Below are positions 8,801-16,314 of a DNA stretch of 64,000 nt, piece after piece. Origin of the DNA: Rothia sp. HMSC078H08 (GTDB lineage Bacteria > Actinomycetota > Actinomycetes > Actinomycetales > Micrococcaceae); NCBI RefSeq assembly GCF_001808955.1, contig NZ_KV795257.1, forward strand, positions 347,227 through 411,226, read 5' to 3'. A program made the position numbers and the translations under genes. Each line of letters begins with the position of its first letter. Position 1 is the stretch's first letter. The notes under the pieces were generated by a model that searched no databases, was not told the origin of the DNA, and saw nothing but the letters and a program-made list of their open reading frames with translations.

Positions 8801-9460
8801 TTAGGCGGCTAGCTCTTCAGCGTCCTCGCCAGATTCGTTGCCGAACTCGTCGCCCGCCTGCTCCTCCACCTCGTCAGGCTCCACATAGTAGAGAGCCGTC
8901 TCGCCGTGCTGACGGGTCGAAAAACAGTACAGGCCCTCGCCCCACACCGGCTCCGCATCGCGCGAAGAACGCTCCACCACGACCACGGCACCCTCGGCAA
9001 GCTTGGGGGTGAGCGCCTCCAGCAGCTCACTGACCTGCTCATTCGGCATGGCGTAGGGCGGGTCAACAAACACCAGATCCCACGGCCCGGAGGCGGACTT
9101 CACGTAGGTCAGCGCCTGAGACTGCTGCACGCGCGCCGCAGAACCGGTAGCACCAGAAGAACCGGTGCCGGTGCGGCCCATCGCCTTCTCCACCGCGGCA
9201 ACGTTCTTACGAATCACCGCAACAGCCTTCGGGTAGGTATCCAGCAGAGTCACGGAGGCGGCACCGCGTGAGAGCGCCTCGCAACCCAGCGCACCCGAGC
9301 CGCCGAAAGCGTCCAGCACGCGGGCGCCACGAATAATGTCGTAGCTCTCCAACTTGGAGAAGAGGGATTCCTTCACCCGGTCGGTGGTCGGGCGAGTATT
9401 ATCCCCCGGAACCGAAGCAAGGCGAACGCCTCCGGCAGCACCGGAAATAATACGGCTCAT
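8801..9460 (-). CDS. rsmD: 16S rRNA (guanine966-N2)-methyltransferase RsmD
   Basis: SAM-dependent methyltransferase that modifies G966 of 16S rRNA. It begins MSRIISGAAGGVRLASVPG, has the SAM-binding VLDAFGGSGALG and the catalytic VFVDPPY (DPPY motif). The last 30 or so residues form an acidic tail rich in Glu and Asp, beyond the usual end of the enzyme. GAGGAG lies 7 bases before the ATG at 9460. It sits between recG and coaD, all on the minus strand. Confidence 0.95.
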   Translation of the reverse strand: MSRIISGAAGGVRLASVPGDNTRPTTDRVKESLFSKLESYDIIRGARVLDAFGGSGALGCEALSRGAASVTLLDTYPKAVAVIRKNVAAVEKAMGRTGTGSSGATGSAARVQQSQALTYVKSASGPWDLVFVDPPYAMPNEQVSELLEALTPKLAEGAVVVVERSSRDAEPVWGEGLYCFSTRQHGETALYYVEPDEVEEQAGDEFGNESGEDAEELAA

Positions 9461-9570
9461 AGGGTCTCTCCTCTGAAGTAGTTAACAGCTAGGTAGCTGC
9501 GGTTTTGGTAAGCGATGGGCGGGGCGGGCTGGTGAGCAAGGCGGGCAGAGCACTCACCCCTGCCGGGTAC

Positions 9571-12500
9571 TTATCCCCTGCCGAGAAACGCCTCACGGTC
9601 AGCGTCCAGGGCACGGTCAATCGTACGCGCCAAAGACGGATGCTTAGCCAGCGTCGGGTCCTTCTCCACCACCGAGCGGGCATCCTCGCGAGCACGCTCA
9701 ATAATGTCGGCATCGGCGAGCGCCCGCAAGAACCGCAGGGTGCTCTTCGAGCCCGATTGTGCAGCACCCAGAATATCACCCTCGCGGCGCTGCGCCAGGT
9801 CGATGCGGGAAAGCTCAAAGCCGTCCGTGGTGGAGGCGACCGCATCCAGGCGCTCGCGGGACACGCCGCCCTCCTCCTGGCGGGTCACCAGCAGGCAGGT
9901 GCCCGCGTAGCCGCCGCGACCCACACGACCGCGCAGCTGGTGCAGGCCCGAGATGCCGAAGCGGTCGGCGTCCATGATGATCATGAGCGTGGCGTTCGGG
10001 ACGTTCACGCCCACCTCAATGACGGTGGTGCTGATGAGCAGGTCAATCTCACCGCGCTCGAAAGCGGTCATGACGGCGGTCTTCTCCGCCGGGTCCATGC
10101 GGCCGTGCAGGGTGCCGATACGCACGCCGACGAGGGCGTCCTCGGCGCTCAGGTAGGAGTACATTGAGGCGACCGAGGTCAGCTGAACCTTGCCGTCGCT
10201 ACTGGCGCTACCGCCCTGACCGAAATAGCCCTGGGCAGAGTTGCCCGCGCCCCCACCGGTTCCTGCACCGTTCAGGTTGGATGCGCCAAAGAACGCGGCG
10301 CCCTCCTCCAAGCTGTCGCCCTCCTCCCCGATTTTGGGTACGACAACATACACCTGGTGACCCGCGTCGATTTCTTCGCGGGCGCGCCTCCACAGCCGGG
10401 ACGCCCAGGCGGGCTTCTCGGCAAGGGGCACCACGTGGGTTGAGATTTTCTGTCGGCCCGCGGGCAGGGTGTCGAGCACGGACACGTCCAGGTCACCGAA
10501 CACGGTCATGGCGACGGTACGCGGAATGGGCGTTGCGGTCATGACCAGGCGGTGCGGCAGGGCGCCGTCAGTGCCGCGCAGGCTGTCGCGCTGCTCCACG
10601 CCGAAACGGTGCTGCTCGTCCACGACGACCAGACCCAAATCGTGGAAGCTCACCTCGTCGGAAAGCAGGGCGTGGGTGCCAATCACAATCTGGGCGGTGC
10701 CGTCGGCGAGCTCCTGCAGTACCTTGCGCTTGGCGCGGGTACCCATGGAGGCGGTCAGCAGGCGCACACGCACACGGCAGGGTTCCTCCCCGCTCCCCGC
10801 GGGAGCTCCCTCGGCAGAACCGGCGGCAGAATCATCAGCGTCAGAGTCTTCGGGCGCCGCCATATCCCCCAGGATGTCCAGCACCGAACGCAAATGCTGC
10901 TCGGCAAGCACCTCGGTCGGGGCGAGCATCGCGGACTGGCCGCCCGCATCGGCAACCTGCAGCATGGCGCGCAGAGCCACCACGGTCTTACCGGAACCCA
11001 CATCACCTTGCAGCAGGCGGTTCATGGGCGATTCACTCGACAGATCGGCGGCAATCTCAGCGCCCACCTTCTGCTGCCCCTCGGTCAGCTCGTAAGGCAG
11101 AACCTGAAGCAGTCGATCGGCGAGGCCGCCCTCCACGGCGGGGCGCGGCTGGGTCAGGTGCGCGGCACGCACCGAATGCAGGCGGGCGAGCGCGCTCTGC
11201 AGCACGAACGCCTCGCGGTAACGCATCTGCGCCTGCGCGGCACGCCAGGTGTCCTCCGAGTCGGGGGTGTGTAGGGCGCGGTACGTCCACTCCAGCGAGG
11301 GCACCTTGCGGGCGCGACGAATCGTGTAGGGTACCGGGTCTTCAAGTTCTTTGAGCGGCACCTTTTCGAGCAGCTGCGCCATGTAGCCGCTAATGCGGTC
11401 GGTGGGCAGCTTCACGGGGGCGCGGTAGACGGGCACGGGGGCGGTGGCGGCGTCGGTGACGTCCGCGCCGGAGGCGTCCTTCGAGAGCAGGGCGTAGTGT
11501 GGGTTGGTGAGGGTGTATTCGCCGCGGTAGATGTCGACCCTGCCCGAGAACATCATGGTTTCACCCTCGCGGATTTCCCGGGCGGCGGTCCAAGCGTTGA
11601 AGAAGGAAAGCTTCATCTGCGAGCCGATGAGCGCACCGGGGTTCGTCATACTGGGCGCGGGCACGCCAAAGAGGCCTCCCTGCGCGAAACTATCCTGCGC
11701 AAAACTGTCCTGCGCGAACGAATCTTGGCCGTAGCTATCTGCGTAGCCGCTGTAGGAGGCGGGTTGCGCTCCCCTGCCCTGTGCCGGGTTCTGGGCAGCT
11801 GGGTTCTGCGTGGAGTTAGCGAGCGCATTAATGCGCGGGTTGTGCATCCCGGTCGCCTGCCAGCTCTGCGCGGGCACGCCGGATACTCTGGATACGCTGG
11901 ATGCGCCGGGGCGGTTAGCGCGCCCGGGCACCACGGATACAGGACCGCCAGCCCCAAAACCGGCAGCCCCAAAACCTGCGGGTGCGTCCTGCCCGGTGGC
12001 GTCGGAGAGCCGGTCGGTGATGGTCACTTCCGTGATTTTGCCGCGGCGCGCCGCCATGGTTCGAGTGCTCACGTGCACCACGCGGGCGATGATGGTGACG
12101 TCCTGGCCTTCAACGAGTTCGGCGAAGGAGCTGAGCTCGCCGCGCGGCAGGTATTTGCGCGGGAAGTATTCGAGCATCTCCCCGACGGTGTGCAGGTCCA
12201 GGTGCGTGGCGATTGCCTTGGCGCTGGGTGCGGGAAGGTACTTTTTGAGCGGCGCGTTTTCGATGCGGTCTTCGGAGGCGTAGCGCGCCAGGGCACGGCT
12301 CTTAGCCTCCGCGGCGGCTGATGCGGGCTTCTCAGCCGCAACCTTCGCAGCGGTTGTTTTCTTCGCAGGAGCAGTCTTCTTCGGCGCAGTTTTCGGCTTT
12401 GCAGGGGTTTTCGGCGCTGCGGTTTTCGATACCGAGGCTTTGGAAGCGGGAGCTTTCTCTGCGGGCGCAGTCTTCTTCGCTACAGCCTTTTTGGGCGCAG

Positions 12501-13230
12501 GCTTTTCAGCTTCCGCCTCGGGCGCGCTCTTCTTCGGCGCAGGCTTCTGCTCGCCCTTTTCGCTTGCCTTCGTTACCTTTTGCGGGCGCGCCGAAATATC
12601 CCGCGCGGCAGTTTCGCTCTCCTGCGGGATCGGTTCGTTCTGAGTTAGTTCCTTCTGAGCCAGCTTCTTCTGAGCCGGCTTCTTCCGGGCGGGTGCTTTC
12701 CGTGCAGGTTCCCCCGGCTGATGTACTTCCGGCTGTTTTAAATCCGGTTGCGTTGCCTGCCGTGCCGCCAACGCAATATCGACCAGCTCGTAGATAGCGT
12801 CGTCGGTCATGGTGTGCGCGGCGGGACCCAGCGAATGTTTGAGCGTCTTGAGTGCCTTACGGTAGGGGGCGCTGGCGCGCTGTGCCGCGCGTTCGCTCAG
12901 CTCGGCGCGGTTCACCTCGCCTCGGGCGTAGGCGGCAAGATCGCGCACGGTCAGCTCGGCGGTGGTGCGGAGCTGCTCATCGCTCAGTAGCGGCGCATCC
13001 TTTTTCCGCTGCCGAGCTCGGGTCGCGGAATCAGCACGGGTCGCAGAACCGGCACGGGCAGGCTCCACAACCGTTGAATCTACGGACTCAGAATCTACGG
13101 GCTCACTCTGCGCTGCCTCAGCTTTTGCAGGCTTAGTATTTGTCGGCTTAGTTTTGGCGGGAGCAGGCTCAGGAAGCCCCAAGTCCAGGGCTTCCTGCTG
13201 CGGATTTACGGAACGTCGGGCGGGGCTCAT
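9571..13230 (-). CDS. recG: ATP-dependent DNA helicase RecG with long basic N-terminal tail
   Basis: Branch-migration helicase that remodels stalled forks and Holliday junctions. Helicase motifs are clear: GDVGSGKT near residue 741, DEQH near 869, TATPIPRT, and STTVIEVGVNVP with LRGRVGRGG. At 1219 residues it far exceeds usual RecG (about 700). Residues 1-320 are Lys/Ala/Pro-rich and histone-H1-like. A further insertion of about 110 residues lies in the wedge/OB region (about 415-527), and shorter ones near 790-815 and 980-1015. The start is the ATG at 13230, overlapping the upstream TGA as ATGA, with GGAGGG 7 bases upstream. The alternative codon at 13251 lies inside the upstream gene. Confidence 0.9.
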   Translation of the reverse strand: MSPARRSVNPQQEALDLGLPEPAPAKTKPTNTKPAKAEAAQSEPVDSESVDSTVVEPARAGSATRADSATRARQRKKDAPLLSDEQLRTTAELTVRDLAAYARGEVNRAELSERAAQRASAPYRKALKTLKHSLGPAAHTMTDDAIYELVDIALAARQATQPDLKQPEVHQPGEPARKAPARKKPAQKKLAQKELTQNEPIPQESETAARDISARPQKVTKASEKGEQKPAPKKSAPEAEAEKPAPKKAVAKKTAPAEKAPASKASVSKTAAPKTPAKPKTAPKKTAPAKKTTAAKVAAEKPASAAAEAKSRALARYASEDRIENAPLKKYLPAPSAKAIATHLDLHTVGEMLEYFPRKYLPRGELSSFAELVEGQDVTIIARVVHVSTRTMAARRGKITEVTITDRLSDATGQDAPAGFGAAGFGAGGPVSVVPGRANRPGASSVSRVSGVPAQSWQATGMHNPRINALANSTQNPAAQNPAQGRGAQPASYSGYADSYGQDSFAQDSFAQDSFAQGGLFGVPAPSMTNPGALIGSQMKLSFFNAWTAAREIREGETMMFSGRVDIYRGEYTLTNPHYALLSKDASGADVTDAATAPVPVYRAPVKLPTDRISGYMAQLLEKVPLKELEDPVPYTIRRARKVPSLEWTYRALHTPDSEDTWRAAQAQMRYREAFVLQSALARLHSVRAAHLTQPRPAVEGGLADRLLQVLPYELTEGQQKVGAEIAADLSSESPMNRLLQGDVGSGKTVVALRAMLQVADAGGQSAMLAPTEVLAEQHLRSVLDILGDMAAPEDSDADDSAAGSAEGAPAGSGEEPCRVRVRLLTASMGTRAKRKVLQELADGTAQIVIGTHALLSDEVSFHDLGLVVVDEQHRFGVEQRDSLRGTDGALPHRLVMTATPIPRTVAMTVFGDLDVSVLDTLPAGRQKISTHVVPLAEKPAWASRLWRRAREEIDAGHQVYVVVPKIGEEGDSLEEGAAFFGASNLNGAGTGGGAGNSAQGYFGQGGSASSDGKVQLTSVASMYSYLSAEDALVGVRIGTLHGRMDPAEKTAVMTAFERGEIDLLISTTVIEVGVNVPNATLMIIMDADRFGISGLHQLRGRVGRGGYAGTCLLVTRQEEGGVSRERLDAVASTTDGFELSRIDLAQRREGDILGAAQSGSKSTLRFLRALADADIIERAREDARSVVEKDPTLAKHPSLARTIDRALDADREAFLGRG
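11679..11723 (-). repeat. 15-bp x3 tandem repeat in the recG wedge insertion
   Basis: Three 15-bp units beginning CCTGCGC on the + strand encode repeated SFAQD pentapeptides in the recG insertion. Confidence 0.8.
12638..12697 (-). repeat. 15-bp x4 tandem repeat in the recG tail
   Basis: Four 15-bp units beginning TTC(T/C)G on the + strand encode the Lys/Gln-rich part of the RecG tail (ARKKPAQKKLAQKELTQ). The fourth unit is diverged. Confidence 0.75.
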
Positions 13231-14567
13231 GCGCCGCCCTCCGCACCGCACGCGTGGTCGGCGTGACGACCATCCGCCAGGGAGGAAATACGCTCATCTG
13301 ACCACTGACCGTAGCCCATGATCAGCTCGCGGGCGGGGTCGATGTCGGGAACGTGCACGTGCAACGCCCAGAGTCCAGCCGCCATGTCCAGGGGCGTAAT
13401 GAGCAGGCTGTCACCTATGGCTTCAAGCTCCGGGCGCAACTGCGCCAGGGCGAGGGGCTCGCAGGTCAGCGTACCCATGAGCTCCCAGCCGCTCTGCCCC
13501 GCGTGTTCTGCGTGCCCGACAGGTTCAGCGCCCGCCTGTTCAGAACCCACTCGTGCCGCAGAACCGGCTACAGAAGTCACACCGGCAGAGGGCGCACGGA
13601 GCATGGACTCTACCTGCGCCTCGCTCAGAGTTGCGCCCTCCCAACGCGGGTTGGAGTACACCACGGCAAGGTAGAAGCCGAGCGCGCCGGCATCCACGAA
13701 ACCAGCAAGCTCAGGCGAGGGAGGGAACTGCGCGGTACGTTCCAGGGCGGCACGCATCAGCGCACGTCGACGCTCTTTCAGCACCTCGTCAGCAACTTCT
13801 GCGTCCTGCGATGCATCATAGTGTGCGTCCAGGCGGGCGAGCTCCACCATAACCGACAGCATCGTGGAGGGCACCATCTGCTCCCCCACGCTGGCGCGAA
13901 TACGCTCAGCCGCGAACGCCATCGCGCGCGCCTCAGCGTGGGCGTACTCCAGCTTCACTTCGCGGTGCTTCGGCAGGGAACCGCCAGCCAGCACACGTTC
14001 GTAGTCTGCTTCCAGAGCGCGCACGAGCGGCAGCTCATCGCCTGCGTCGCCGAGCTCCTGGGCGAGGTTTCCGGGCAGGAACCAGTAGCTACGCACCGCC
14101 TCCAGCGCCCAAGCGCAGAGCAGAGTACCGGAGTTGCCGCGCGCCACGCGGGATGCGCGCATAATCGCGTGCTCGTAGATTCCGCCCAGCTGAATCCACA
14201 GGTGGGCGAGGGTTTCTTCTTCGGAGGCGCCCGCCGCCTCGGGCACGCACGCGCCCTCCCCGCCGGGAATTTCGCCAGCGGGAAGAACCTCGCTGGGCAG
14301 AACCTTACGGGGCAGATCCTCACTGGGCAGAACCTGTTCCATGCCCCGCTCAAACTCTTCGGTCAGGGTCAGCAGGGTGTGGGCAATATTGGAGCCGGTG
14401 TCCTTATCGGGCACGGGGAACCCGTTGAGTTCGTTGAGCGCCTCGCGGTAGCGTTCGATGGTGGTGCGGGCGGCGGTGGACCACGCTACGCCGAAGCGGT
14501 AGGCGCGCACGCAGGCGCGGCGGTAAATCTCGCGTTCTTCGGTGCGCTGGTTCTGTTCTGCGTTCAC
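13227..14567 (-). CDS. DAK2-domain protein (DhaL/FakA-like kinase domain)
   Basis: 446 residues with a DhaL-type ATP-binding fold: LNGFPVPDKDTGSNIAHTL near residue 48 supplies the Mg-ATP-binding Asp residues, and RGNSGTLL follows. The family includes dihydroxyacetone kinase subunits and the fatty-acid kinase FakA. It is shorter than FakA (about 550), so the substrate is unknown. Its place just before recG is the standard actinobacterial arrangement. Start is GTG at 14567 with GAGGAGGG 4 bases upstream. Its stop overlaps the recG start (ATGA), implying translational coupling. A 15-bp repeat inserts LPSE/LPR-type pentapeptides near residues 75-95. Confidence 0.85.
   Translation of the reverse strand: MNAEQNQRTEEREIYRRACVRAYRFGVAWSTAARTTIERYREALNELNGFPVPDKDTGSNIAHTLLTLTEEFERGMEQVLPSEDLPRKVLPSEVLPAGEIPGGEGACVPEAAGASEEETLAHLWIQLGGIYEHAIMRASRVARGNSGTLLCAWALEAVRSYWFLPGNLAQELGDAGDELPLVRALEADYERVLAGGSLPKHREVKLEYAHAEARAMAFAAERIRASVGEQMVPSTMLSVMVELARLDAHYDASQDAEVADEVLKERRRALMRAALERTAQFPPSPELAGFVDAGALGFYLAVVYSNPRWEGATLSEAQVESMLRAPSAGVTSVAGSAARVGSEQAGAEPVGHAEHAGQSGWELMGTLTCEPLALAQLRPELEAIGDSLLITPLDMAAGLWALHVHVPDIDPARELIMGYGQWSDERISSLADGRHADHACGAEGGA
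14280..14339 (-). repeat. 15-bp x4 tandem repeat in the DAK2 gene
   Basis: Four 15-bp units beginning GGG(C/A)AGA encode the stretch EQVLPSEDLPRKVLPSEVLP. It interrupts the conserved N-terminal kinase domain. Confidence 0.8.
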
Positions 14568-14607
14568 GCTACCCTCCTCGTCAGTTTCGTCAGTTTCGCG
14601 CGGTTCT

Positions 14608-14695
14608 CGGCTGAGTTCTCAACTAGTTCACGGCTGAGTTTTTGGCTAGTTCCCGACTGATTTCCCGGTTAGTTCCCGACTGATTTCTCAGTGCC
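14608..14695. repeat. 23-bp tandem repeat upstream of the DAK2-recG pair
   Basis: Three full 23-bp units (14608-14630, 14631-14653, 14654-14676) and a partial fourth begin CG(G/A)CTGA and carry a TAGTTC-like core. The array is noncoding and lies 41 bp or more upstream of the DAK2 start, in the promoter region. The rest of 14568-14880 shows no gene. Confidence 0.7.
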
Positions 14696-14880
14696 CGCGG
14701 CACGGGCAGAATCCAGCCTATTTCGTACTTCTATTCTAGGCAATTTCGGTTAAATGTACGGTATTGCCCGTCGTCTATCCCGCGGGATGAAAGCACGGAG
14801 GATGAAAGCACGGACTAAACATACAAAACCGCACGCACCTCGCGGCACTCGGCAACATTCGGCAACACTCAGCGGAGCTC

Positions 14881-16275
14881 CTACGCGGAAGCCCCGTAGT
14901 GTTCCCAGCCCATACCGTCCAGGGAGCGGCCGTCCATCACGACCGCCGCGCCGGTCACCGCATTGTGGCGGCGCTCGGCACCGTAGAGTTCAGCGCTCAG
15001 ACCGCGCTCCGGGGCGTCCGCCACGCAGGTGCCCAGGGGCACGAACTCTTCGGGTACCTCACCGGGGAAGGTCGCCAGCAGGCCGTGGTCTTCTCCACCG
15101 ACCAGCACAAAGGTGCGCGCCAGGGATACGGGGCTCTCTCCCGCCTCGTTGCGCTCACCAATCGCCAGCAGCAGGCGCGCCAACGGTAGCAGCGGCTCGG
15201 CGAAAGCATCCACGGCGGCGCGGTCGAGGCGCATCTGCACCCCGGAGGCGGCGGCAACTCGCCCGGCGTCCTTGACGAGTCCGTCGGAAAGATCCAGCAT
15301 GGAGCTTGCCTTATGCTGGCGTGCCACCTCACCGGCGGGGATGGAGCTGACCGGGTGGTGCTGTGATTCGACGGCGCGCTCGCAGACCGCAATCATGTGC
15401 GCGGCATCTTCGGGGGTGAGGGTGCGGGCGAGCTCGATGAGCCCCTCGGGAAGAGCAACAGCCGATCCCTCGCCCTGCTTTTCAATCTGCTTCTGAGCCC
15501 ACGCCTGTCCCACCGCATCCAGCGCCGCTTCGACTTCCTGGCCTGCGGCGATGGCACGCAACAGTGCCGTGGCGGGCAGGGAGAGCGGGTTGAGTAGCAG
15601 GCGCAGACCGGCATCGGACCAGGCGGTACGCCCCGCCAGGGCGATAGTGTCACCGGGGCGCGCGCCGGAGCGTAGCACGGCGCGGTCCGTGTAGCCGAGG
15701 GCGGTAACGGTCACCGACATTTCGGTGGAGTCGCCAATATCGCCGCCGCCAATCACGCATTCGGTGGCTCCGCAGGCGTTGATTCCGTCCACAATGCCGT
15801 GGGCGAAGCCGTCAATCCAGCCGTAAGGAGTGCTACCGGGCAGGCTCAAGGAGATGAAGAGGCTCGCCGGGCGCGCACCCATAGCGGCAACGTCGGCGAG
15901 GTTCTGGGTCGCGGCTTTGCGCCCCACATCGTAGCCGCTACTGCGGGCGGGTTCCAGATTGAACTCACCGTCTTCGCCCGCCCGTGCGATACCGCCGGGC
16001 CAGAGGTTCATAAAGTCCTGGTCCTCAACGAGAGTGTCGGTGGTGACCACGGTACGCTGACCGGGCGCGGGCTCGGCGAGAACGGCACAGTCGTCGCCGG
16101 GGCCCACCTCGAGGGGTTCGATGCGCCCCGCCTGGCGTGCTGCAGCGGCAACCTGCTCGTTGTGGGCGTTGATAATCGGCATGAAAGCGCGCAGAACGCG
16201 GGACTCCCCCAGCTTTGAGAGAGGTGTCTCTCGCATGGGGTTGTCCCGCGTTTCGCTAAAAGTCTGAGGATTCAC
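14881..16275 (-). CDS. thiL: Thiamine-monophosphate kinase
   Basis: Phosphorylates thiamine monophosphate to thiamine pyrophosphate with ATP. The 464-residue protein has GPGDDCAVL near the N-terminus, TTDTLVEDQDF, QNLADVAAMGARP and the glycine-rich GGGDIGDS, all AIRS/ThiL features. MLDLSDGL follows in the second half. It is longer than many ThiL proteins (about 320-350), mainly through extra mid-protein and loop sequence. The GTG at 16275 lies 7 bases after GATAAT, which suggests a leaderless mRNA. An ATG at 16236 (MRETPLSKLG) is the alternative and also lacks a good Shine-Dalgarno. Confidence 0.92.
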   Translation of the reverse strand: MNPQTFSETRDNPMRETPLSKLGESRVLRAFMPIINAHNEQVAAAARQAGRIEPLEVGPGDDCAVLAEPAPGQRTVVTTDTLVEDQDFMNLWPGGIARAGEDGEFNLEPARSSGYDVGRKAATQNLADVAAMGARPASLFISLSLPGSTPYGWIDGFAHGIVDGINACGATECVIGGGDIGDSTEMSVTVTALGYTDRAVLRSGARPGDTIALAGRTAWSDAGLRLLLNPLSLPATALLRAIAAGQEVEAALDAVGQAWAQKQIEKQGEGSAVALPEGLIELARTLTPEDAAHMIAVCERAVESQHHPVSSIPAGEVARQHKASSMLDLSDGLVKDAGRVAAASGVQMRLDRAAVDAFAEPLLPLARLLLAIGERNEAGESPVSLARTFVLVGGEDHGLLATFPGEVPEEFVPLGTCVADAPERGLSAELYGAERRHNAVTGAAVVMDGRSLDGMGWEHYGASA

Positions 16276-16314
16276 ATCCTCTATTATCGCGTATTCTTAC
16301 GCGTTATGTTTGCC

